NCBI RefSeq assembly: GCF_000144625.1 | Contig: NC_014376.1 | Span: forward strand, 868,001 to 932,000 | DNA length: 64,000 nucleotides | Source of the DNA: [Clostridium] saccharolyticum WM1 | GTDB lineage: Bacteria; Bacillota; Clostridia; Lachnospirales; Lachnospiraceae | Direction of reading: 5' to 3' | Shown: positions 47,711 through 53,370 of the stretch, piece after piece | How the letters are laid out: every line of letters starts with the position of its first letter | Numbering within the stretch: position 1 is the first letter of the stretch | Made by a program: the position numbers and the translations under genes | Notes under the pieces: model-generated | What the model was told of the DNA's origin: nothing | What the model saw: the letters and a program-made list of their open reading frames with translations, nothing else | Databases searched by the model: none

Positions 47711-47825
47711 TTTGAAATGTAAGAATGGAGCGCTGCTTTTTAAGATGATTGTCATCTGTTTAGCAATGCTCCATTCTTTATGGATCGGATTTCATGAAAT
47801 CCCCTTATTACAACAGTCATTACCA

Positions 47826-48008
47826 TCAGTTGGTATCTTTATCATCCCCGCTATCACAGCAAAGGTCCCGATGGGCTGTAATGGTACTCAGCGTGTCACC
47901 TAGCTGGGAAAATATGGTGCTTAACAGAGCAATTTCATCGGAAGACCGGCCTTCTGCGATGCAGCAGGCCAGGGAAGATACAAACATTACAAGTTCGCAG
48001 GACTGCAT
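47826..48008 (-). CDS. DUF6774-like small protein
   Basis: A 60-residue protein reading MQSCELVMFVSSLACCIAEG, then DEIALLSTIFSQLGDTLSTI. It matches the small Firmicutes family I know as DUF6774, of unknown function. AGAGGTGAT precedes the ATG at 48008 on the minus strand; a longer start at 48050 is unlikely. It lies at the edge of the tail locus, 54 bases after the stop of the ImmA-like gene, in the same direction. Confidence 0.65.
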   Translation of the reverse strand: MQSCELVMFVSSLACCIAEGRSSDEIALLSTIFSQLGDTLSTITAHRDLCCDSGDDKDTN

Positions 48009-48062
48009 AAATATCACCTCTGGATAGTATATGTGGCAGAGAGGCGGCAAGACAGAAAAAAC

Positions 48063-48524
48063 TCATACTAGTTTATAGATGTTAAAGGGTTCGAATAGTA
48101 TGAGATAATCGTCTTTCTGCAATCCTTTTCCGTATTTGGCCTGATAGCAGTGAATTGCTTCCTGCAAAAACTCTTCCGTCACATTCAGGTGTTCCGCAAC
48201 CTCGTACCTGTTTCTGCAGCCGGCCTCCTTTGCAGCCACCAGCCTTTCCAGAGTTATCATCTTATGGTAGGCCCATAGCCTGGCGGTGCGTTCCTGTTTC
48301 TGGTTGGATGCTTCAGACTGGTCCAGGATGTCCCCGGTGGTGGTATGATAATGCCCCAGCTCCTCCGCCAGGACACAGGCCTTCTGGCAGTCCGGCATAT
48401 CCTGGCGGATCAGAATCTGAGTCCCTCTGATCCTGCCGTCATTGGCTAACAGCGGCCGTTCCTTGATGATAATTCCCTGGGAATCCGCTTCTTCTAATAA
48501 AGATTCATAGTTCAAATAAATCAC
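48063..48524 (-). CDS. ImmA/IrrE family metallopeptidase-like protein
   Basis: A 153-residue protein with the metallopeptidase helix CVLAEELGHYHTT near residues 49-61. The usual HExxH reads EELGH, so the first His is absent, as in a number of phage-encoded ImmA relatives. ImmA-type proteins cleave the neighbouring cI-like repressor to induce a mobile element. It lies 14 bases downstream of the XRE repressor gene, in the same operon, which supports that role. Activity is not certain. Confidence 0.8.
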   Translation of the reverse strand: MIYLNYESLLEEADSQGIIIKERPLLANDGRIRGTQILIRQDMPDCQKACVLAEELGHYHTTTGDILDQSEASNQKQERTARLWAYHKMITLERLVAAKEAGCRNRYEVAEHLNVTEEFLQEAIHCYQAKYGKGLQKDDYLILFEPFNIYKLV

Positions 48525-48538
48525 CTCAATGAGTTATC

Positions 48539-49021
48539 TTATTCATCAAAAAAGGCATCATCATGCTGTTTCATTTCCTCGGTTACCTTGATGTCAGTTC
48601 TTTCATGGGCAGCAACCGGCTCTAGGTAAGCTCTGTTATTTCCATCAGAAAGTTTTACAATGCTGCTGTCTTTGCTGTATTCGGGGATATGGACCATCTC
48701 CTTTACCCGTTTTAAGGCTTCTTTTTGACCTTTTTCATTTAAACGTTGAAAGTTCTCAAGCATCTCTCCTGCATATTCTCCGAAACAGCCGCTTACGTAG
48801 CTGAAAGCGGAAGCGTTATCGCTCTCCCAGCCCATAAGATAAGCCGGGGTTGTTTTCAATGCGCTGGCGATGGCTATGATCTTTGATTGGGGAAGTCCTC
48901 TTCCGTCTACCTCGATCTTGTTTATAGAAGAACGTGATTTATAGCCTGCCTTCAAAGCCAGTTCTTCCTGGGAGATTCCCAGCTCTTCCCGCCTTCTTTT
49001 AATGATCTGTCCTATTTCCAT
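48539..49021 (-). CDS. XRE-family cI-like repressor
   Basis: A 160-residue DNA-binding protein: helix-turn-helix in residues 3-60 (IGQIIKRRREELGISQEELALKAGYKSRSSINKIE), and a C-terminal helical/acidic region without the Ser-Lys dyad of LexA-type repressors. A perfect GGAGGTGATC ribosome site precedes it. It is divergent from the Cro-like gene, with shared operators between. It likely keeps the tail operon off until removed by the ImmA-like partner. Confidence 0.88.
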   Translation of the reverse strand: MEIGQIIKRRREELGISQEELALKAGYKSRSSINKIEVDGRGLPQSKIIAIASALKTTPAYLMGWESDNASAFSYVSGCFGEYAGEMLENFQRLNEKGQKEALKRVKEMVHIPEYSKDSSIVKLSDGNNRAYLEPVAAHERTDIKVTEEMKQHDDAFFDE

Positions 49022-49041
49022 AGGATCACCTCCATAGGAGC

Positions 49042-49070
49042 ATTATATCACGGTGTAGAAGAATATTCAA
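49042..49070 (-). promoter_or_regulatory. Leftward promoter of the repressor
   Basis: On the minus strand, TTGAAT (49070-49065), a 17-base spacer and TATAAT (49047-49042), about 20 bases before the repressor start. Confidence 0.7.
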
Positions 49071-49088
49071 CAAAATATCGAAATGCTG

Positions 49089-49117
49089 TTGACAAATGTG
49101 ATACATAGGAGTATCAT
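49089..49117 (+). promoter_or_regulatory. Rightward promoter with TGATAC-N6-GTATCA operator
   Basis: TTGACA at 49089-49094, a 17-base spacer and TATCAT at 49112-49117. A perfect 6-6-6 palindrome, TGATACATAGGAGTATCA (49099-49116), fills the spacer and touches the -10, the expected place for a cI/Cro-type repressor. Confidence 0.75.
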
Positions 49118-49123
49118 AACAAA

Positions 49124-49142
49124 TGTAGACGAAATGACTACA
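49124..49142 (+). promoter_or_regulatory. Operator-like palindrome, copy 1
   Basis: A 19-bp partial palindrome with arms TGTAG / CTACA, just after the rightward -10. A near-identical copy (17 of 19) lies at 49371-49389. Confidence 0.6.
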
Positions 49143-49161
49143 AGAAAAAGGGGGGAGAGGT

Positions 49162-49380
49162 ATGACAGATACGGTTCGGCTAAATGATGAAATTAAAAAC
49201 TCCGGACTGAAAAAAGGGTGGATCGCAGCAGAACTGAGCCTGTCAAGCTATGGTTTTCGACGAAAAATAAACAATGAAAACCAGTTTAAGGCAGGGGAGA
49301 TCAAGGAGCTGTGCAGGCTGCTTAAAATTACATCACGGAAGAAGAAGGATGAAATTTTTTTTGTTGATAATGTAGACTGA
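49162..49380 (+). CDS. Cro-like small DNA-binding protein
   Basis: A 72-residue helix-turn-helix protein (DEIKNSGLKKGWIAAELSLSSYGFRRKINNENQFKAGEIKELCRLLKI), of the type found at the start of phage early operons (DUF739-like). GGGGGAGAGG precedes the ATG. It is divergent from the repressor and is probably the opposing switch. An operator copy overlaps its stop codon. Confidence 0.8.
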   Translation: MTDTVRLNDEIKNSGLKKGWIAAELSLSSYGFRRKINNENQFKAGEIKELCRLLKITSRKKKDEIFFVDNVD

Positions 49381-49389
49381 ATGACTACA
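49371..49389 (+). promoter_or_regulatory. Operator-like palindrome, copy 2
   Basis: TGTAGACTGAATGACTACA, the second copy of the 19-bp site seen at 49124-49142; it includes the stop codon of the Cro-like gene and precedes the tail operon. Confidence 0.55.
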
Positions 49390-49415
49390 TTGGGCAGATG
49401 GGAAAGGAAAGGTTG

Positions 49416-49496
49416 ATGAGAATGAAGGGCTTGGGAAAGGTGAGGAGTCCCACTAATGAGAGAAGAAATAAAGAATATGTTAGGAGGATGGAATGA
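49416..49496 (+). CDS. Possible 26-residue basic peptide coupled to the tail operon
   Basis: A short frame (MRMKGLGKVRSPTNERRNKE...) with AAAGGAAAGG before its ATG and an ATGA overlap with the next gene. It could serve translational coupling. No family. Confidence 0.3.
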   Translation: MRMKGLGKVRSPTNERRNKEYVRRME

Positions 49497-49996
49497 CAAT
49501 CAATGAACTGCAGGATCATTTGATGAAAGAAATTAAAAACCTGACAAAGGATATGTACATAACTGATTCACAAGGGGAGTTTACAGAACTTAAAGGATAT
49601 CTCCAGTCAGCAGATGCAAAAGCTCTATCTGGAAGAGGAGCAGCCGATGCTGATGAAGGAATGGAACAGCCAGGGGAAAAGTACTTTCCTTACTTCGTGG
49701 TCAGGCTGGACAAGGTGGAATACAGAAAAAAAGAAGCAGAGAATGCAAACCAGGCACACATTTTTGTTGAATTCAGTATCTGCAACTCTAATTCTGACAG
49801 AAAAGGCTTTTATACGCTGTCGGCTGTTCTGGAAAAGGTCATAGGGCGTTTTCAGAATGATTCGCTATTGGGACCTTTCTGGTGTGAGCGCGCGATGGCG
49901 GCAATCTTTCATAAGGAGGATGAGTTTCCGTATTGCAGGGGAGAGCTTGAAATGTTCTGGAATCTTCCGGATATTGAAATAGGAGATGTTTCATGA
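49493..49996 (+). CDS. Tail terminator/neck-like protein, first gene of the tail operon
   Basis: A 167-residue protein, alpha/beta in appearance (KYFPYFVVRLDKVEY...HIFVEFSICNSNSDRKGFYTLSAVLEKVIGRFQ). Position just before sheath and tube, and the pattern of a beta-strand pair followed by a long helix, fit phage tail terminator or completion proteins, but I do not recognise the family with certainty. AGGAGG precedes the ATG. It overlaps the next gene by 4 bases. Confidence 0.55.
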   Translation: MTINELQDHLMKEIKNLTKDMYITDSQGEFTELKGYLQSADAKALSGRGAADADEGMEQPGEKYFPYFVVRLDKVEYRKKEAENANQAHIFVEFSICNSNSDRKGFYTLSAVLEKVIGRFQNDSLLGPFWCERAMAAIFHKEDEFPYCRGELEMFWNLPDIEIGDVS

Positions 49997-50235
49997 AAAA
50001 TAAAAGTTCTGTAATATATGTGGGTCCTTCTCTGGAACATATTGTCCGGGAAGGAAGTGTATTTCGGAATGGGTATCCTCAGAAACTGAAGGAGTTAATG
50101 AAGGAGCAACCATTTCTGGAGGAATTATTGGTGCCAGTCGATTTGCTGGCTGAAACAAAAAAAGCGATCCGGAATCCAGAGAGTAGCATGAGAATGTTGT
50201 ACCGGAAAGCAGAAAAAATCAGGAGGAAAGAATAA
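49993..50235 (+). CDS. Small protein preceding tail sheath
   Basis: An 80-residue protein (IYVGPSLEHIVREGSVFRNGYPQKLKELMKEQPFLEELLVP), charged at the C-terminus. Small genes of this size are common directly before the sheath gene in clostridial contractile tails. The role is unknown, perhaps assembly. It overlaps its upstream neighbour and ends one base before the sheath start. Confidence 0.6.
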   Translation: MKNKSSVIYVGPSLEHIVREGSVFRNGYPQKLKELMKEQPFLEELLVPVDLLAETKKAIRNPESSMRMLYRKAEKIRRKE

Positions 50236-50236
50236 T

Positions 50237-51703
50237 ATGACATACAAACATGGTATTGAAGTAATTGAAAATAAAACATCGTTTCCCAATCCGCTTTCTA
50301 CCCGATATGGGGTACAGGTTGTATTAGGAACTGCGCCTGTAAACCTGGCTGAAAATCCTTATGGGATGACTAATAAGCCTGTGAAAGCAGCAAGCTTTGA
50401 AGAGGCGGCAAAGCTTTTGGGATATAGTGAAGACTGGAACAATTTTACACTTTGTGAAAGTATGTACGCCAGCTTTAAAGTATTTCAGGTATCACCGGTT
50501 ATCTTTATCAATGTTCTGGATGCGAAAAAACACAGTAAGGATGTACAGGAGGCCAGTTATCAGGTATCCAGTCATCAGTTAACTCTTAAGAACTCAGGTA
50601 TTTTAAAAGACACAGTTAAAATCTCTGCTTTACCGGGAGGAGAGGAGAAGACACTTTCTGAAAACAAGGATTTTATTATGGATTTTAATGATACCGGATA
50701 CCTGGTTATCACGTTATTGAGTACAGGAAGTGCCTATGAGGCCAGTGAAGTAAAAGCATCTTTCAAAGTTATTGCACCAGATATGGTAAAAGAGGAAGAC
50801 TTAATCGGTTTCTACAATGTCGAAACTGGAGAAGAAACCGGTATGGAAGTATTGCGCCAGATCTATCCGAAATATGGACTCGTTCCAGGGGCTCTTTTAG
50901 CTCCGGGCTGGACGGTAAAGCCCAGCATTGGAGCGGCTCTTCAGGCAAAATGTGAAGGAATCAGCGGGATTTTCAGAACCATGTGTCTGCTTGATTTAGA
51001 TACGAAAAGGGCTAAAAAATATACGGATTGCCTTATGGTGAAAAAAGAAATGGGGTATGACGAGGAACATTCCATTGTACTGTGGCCAAAGGTTATTAAG
51101 GACGGAAAACAATACAGCTATTCAGCCATTTATGGGGCAATGATGAGCTACTATACAGTCATTAACGGTGATGTTCCGTATGTGTATCCATCCAATAAGC
51201 TGTTAAATGTGGATGGTGCCGTACTCGCTGACAGTACAGAAATACTTCTTGATCAGGTCCAGGCAGGAGAATTGAACGGCAGCGGTATTGTGACCGCCTT
51301 TCACGACAATGGTTGGAAATCATTTGGAAATAATACCGGCTGTTATCCGAACAACACGGATCCTAAGGACCGTTGGATAGGCTGCCGTAGAATGTTTGAT
51401 TTTGTGGCTAACTATTTTATTACCGTATATCGCGCAAAGCTTGATGAGGGTATGAATAAAAGGATGGTGGATGACATCATCAACAGCTTTAATATTTGGG
51501 GAAACAGCCTGATGGCATCAGGTATGTGTGCAGGACTTTACGCTGAATACCGTAAGGATGAGAATACAATAGCAGATATTCTGGCTGGGCATATGAAGGT
51601 GAGAATACATTTTGCACCTTATACACCGGCAGAATATATTCAGGCAATAGAAGAATTTGATGTAACAGCATTTGAATACGCAATGGCAGCGAAGGAGGAA
51701 TAA
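50237..51703 (+). CDS. Phage tail sheath protein
   Basis: A 488-residue sheath subunit, the contractile outer tube. The N-terminal part has the typical KHGIEVIENKTSFPNPLSTRYGVQVVLGTAPVN. The C-terminal core (GCRRMFDFVANYFITVYRAKLDEGMNKRMVDDIINSFNIWGNSL) matches sheath C-termini that build the handshake interaction. AGGAGG precedes the ATG. It defines the locus as a contractile (myovirus/R-type) tail. Confidence 0.93.
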   Translation: MTYKHGIEVIENKTSFPNPLSTRYGVQVVLGTAPVNLAENPYGMTNKPVKAASFEEAAKLLGYSEDWNNFTLCESMYASFKVFQVSPVIFINVLDAKKHSKDVQEASYQVSSHQLTLKNSGILKDTVKISALPGGEEKTLSENKDFIMDFNDTGYLVITLLSTGSAYEASEVKASFKVIAPDMVKEEDLIGFYNVETGEETGMEVLRQIYPKYGLVPGALLAPGWTVKPSIGAALQAKCEGISGIFRTMCLLDLDTKRAKKYTDCLMVKKEMGYDEEHSIVLWPKVIKDGKQYSYSAIYGAMMSYYTVINGDVPYVYPSNKLLNVDGAVLADSTEILLDQVQAGELNGSGIVTAFHDNGWKSFGNNTGCYPNNTDPKDRWIGCRRMFDFVANYFITVYRAKLDEGMNKRMVDDIINSFNIWGNSLMASGMCAGLYAEYRKDENTIADILAGHMKVRIHFAPYTPAEYIQAIEEFDVTAFEYAMAAKEE

Positions 51704-51704
51704 T

Positions 51705-52220
51705 ATGTTAAAACTTCATTTAATCAACAGATATACTGTATACAGAGGTGGGAAGGAATTAATCGGTACTGCCGAAGAAGTGAAACTCCCGGAAATTACT
51801 AATTTAACAGACAGCCTGGAAGGCGCCGGTGTAGGCGGAACCATGGCAGTGCCGGTAATCGGGCTGGTAGATGATATGGAAATGGAAATTCCGTTCATGT
51901 CACTTTGCAATGATATTTTTTCTCTCATGGACCCGACCCAGACCGCAGATATTACCTTAAATGGAGCCCTGCAGGGAATGGATGGGGGGAATGGAAGTGT
52001 GGGCTACAAGCCGGTTTCTATTACTGTACGTGGAGTTGTCAAAAAGTTTGCACCGGGATCCATGAAATCCGGAGCTAAGATGGGCTCCAGTGTGACCCTC
52101 GGACTCAGCTACTATAAGATTGTACTGGATGGAAAGACAGTGCTTGAAATTGATAAGTTAAACGGCGTTTATGTGGTCAATGGAAATGATGTCCTCAGTC
52201 AAGTAAGGGACATGTGTTAA
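51705..52220 (+). CDS. Phage major tail tube protein
   Basis: A 171-residue tube subunit (FII-like of P2). Seen: LINRYTVYRGGKELIGTAEEVKLPEITNLTDSLEGAGVGGTM at the start, MEMEIPFMSL, and the C-terminal LGLSYYKIVLDGKTVLEIDKLNGVYVVNG, the P2 tube pattern. AAGGAGG precedes ATG 51705. It follows sheath as in all such operons. Confidence 0.92.
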   Translation: MLKLHLINRYTVYRGGKELIGTAEEVKLPEITNLTDSLEGAGVGGTMAVPVIGLVDDMEMEIPFMSLCNDIFSLMDPTQTADITLNGALQGMDGGNGSVGYKPVSITVRGVVKKFAPGSMKSGAKMGSSVTLGLSYYKIVLDGKTVLEIDKLNGVYVVNGNDVLSQVRDMC

Positions 52221-52232
52221 GGAGAAGGTAAA

Positions 52233-52577
52233 ATGGAAAAAGAGAAAAAAGTGATGGAATCAGTAGAAACAGATATTAAACAGGAATGGCTGAAGATTAA
52301 ATTGAAAACTCCGGTAGAGTATCAGGGAATCCAGGTGGAAAGTCTTGATATGTCCGGTATGGAAACCCTGACTGGTCGGGATCTAAATGCTATTTATGAT
52401 CTTTATGCCAATATGGGGGGAAGCGGGATTATTATGCAGGAGGCAACCCTTTTGTTTGCCCAGCTGATTGCCTCTAAGGTAACCGGATTTCCTCTGGAAC
52501 TGTTCTATGCCATGAAGGCAGGAGATTCCGTGAAACTTAAAAACCGGGTATACCGTTTTTTCTTCCTCGAGGGATAG
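52233..52577 (+). CDS. Tail assembly chaperone, short form (gpE/XkdN-like)
   Basis: A 114-residue protein between tube and tape measure, the place of tail assembly chaperones. Its start is charged; the core is LKTPVEYQGIQVESLDMSGMETLTGRDLNAIYDLYA, a pattern seen in P2 gpE-like chaperones. AAGGAGAAGG precedes the ATG. Near the 3' end the in-frame heptamer T-TTT-TTC (52556-52562) should direct part of the ribosomes into the -1 frame, adding the extension at 52562-52747. Confidence 0.85.
   Translation: MEKEKKVMESVETDIKQEWLKIKLKTPVEYQGIQVESLDMSGMETLTGRDLNAIYDLYANMGGSGIIMQEATLLFAQLIASKVTGFPLELFYAMKAGDSVKLKNRVYRFFFLEG
52556..52562 (+). promoter_or_regulatory. -1 programmed frameshift slippery site
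   Basis: The heptamer T-TTT-TTC lies in the zero frame as ..CGT TTT TTC. Both codons can re-pair in the -1 frame as TTT TTT. The zero-frame stop TAG is 13 bases downstream, and the -1 frame is open for 61 codons. This is the usual design for tail chaperone genes. Confidence 0.75.
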
Positions 52578-52747
52578 GCTGCGCAGAGGATATCCGGAAG
52601 GTGAACAAGGCATTTATATTTGCGGGCCGGTATACCAAAGCCGGCCCGGAATTCTACTTTTCCCTTCCCTTAGGACAAGCAGCCAGGCTGATCAGGGATG
52701 TAGCGGAAACAGCCAGGGAAGAAAACAGGGAAAGAAAGACGAGGTGA
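52562..52747 (+). CDS. Tail assembly chaperone, -1 frame extension (gpE'-like)
   Basis: This open frame has no start codon or ribosome site of its own. After slippage it reads LPRGIGCAEDIRKVNKAFIF and continues with AGPEFYFSLPLGQAARLIRDVAETA, ending at TGA 52745-52747, six bases before the tape-measure start. The fused product would have about 171 residues. Composition is protein-like, and it fills the gap exactly. Extended chaperone forms bind the tape measure in other phages. Confidence 0.7.
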   Translation, partial: LPRGIGCAEDIRKVNKAFIFAGRYTKAGPEFYFSLPLGQAARLIRDVAETAREENRERKTR

Positions 52748-52753
52748 TAAAAT

Positions 52754-53050
52754 ATGTCAAATAGTAATGGCATGGATAAAGGGATTAAAGTCCTTAGTCA
52801 GGCTTCGGATAAGTTTTTTAAAACAGCAGCAAAAGGCGGAAAATTGGCAGTTGATAAAACTACTGATTTTATAGAAGACTCAGTCTCAGCCGGTATGGAA
52901 TTAGAATCTAAGATGAATTCAATCCAGACAATAACAATGTCTTCTTCCTATGGAATGGAGCGCCTCTATTCACTGGCCAGAAAAGTGGGAGAAACCACGG
53001 GTTTTTCCGCCGAAGCGGCAGGCCAGGAGTTGGAGCGCATGGCAAAGGCT
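52754..53050 (+). CDS. Tape measure protein, exon 1 (N-terminal 99 residues)
   Basis: N-terminal part of the tail length-determining protein. It reads SVSAGMELESKMNSIQTITM and continues to TGFSAEAAGQELERMAKA, a canonical start of the TP901-type tape measure core domain. Here the frame meets TGA directly after GCT (53048-53050). Homologs continue AGW, which resumes exactly at 53371, so the break is an intron and not a stop. AGGTGATAA precedes the ATG. The spliced protein would have 1037 residues. Confidence 0.85.
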
Positions 53051-53370
53051 TGACATCGGGCCGGCTGTATAGAAATATACAGCGCATACCGGGGAAAATC
53101 GGTGAAAGCTAAAACTGTTAAAGGTGAAAACAATGACAGTCATGCCAATACCGAGAGAGCTGCGAATCAGGCAGTTTTTGTAACGCATAGGAGTTGAGCG
53201 CTAAGGAGAGCAAAAATACTCCCAAGAGTCTCCGGCACGATTGCCTATAGGGCATTCTGAGATAGTATACCGCTATCAAACCTAACGTACAACGAGGGTG
53301 AAGATATATGCTGAACTTGCAGGAAACTGCAAGAAGTAAGGGATAAAAAACCTTTACGGTAACAGGAATG
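53051..53370 (+). ncRNA. Group I self-splicing intron in the tape measure gene
   Basis: 320 nt, no ORF. The last exon base is U and the last intron base is G, as group I requires. P1: exon 53047-53052 GGCUUG pairs with 53057-53062 CGGGCC, with the U-G at the splice site. P2: 8 bp at 53064-53071/53076-53083 with GAAA loop. P3: 53089-53094 CCGGGG with 53230-53235 CUCCGG. P4: 53099-53103 UCGGU with 53150-53154 ACCGA. P5: 53108-53118/53136-53145. P6: 53156-53163/53171-53178. P7: 53185-53189 GCAUA with 53307-53311 UAUGC, preceded by the conserved AAGAUA. P9: 53316-53322/53327-53333 with GAAA loop. P10: 53054-53057 with 53372-53375. The hairpins between P7 and P3 suggest subgroup IA. P8 is not resolved. 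Confidence 0.87.

Noticed and set aside
47712..47903. 63-codon plus-strand frame after holA
   Set aside because: No ribosome site, begins inside the terminator area and overlaps the DUF6774-like gene on the other strand.
53051..53370. Group II intron or IStron
   Set aside because: No GUGYG start, no domain V-like end, and no transposase ORF. The P3-P7 core pairings and terminal G fit group I.
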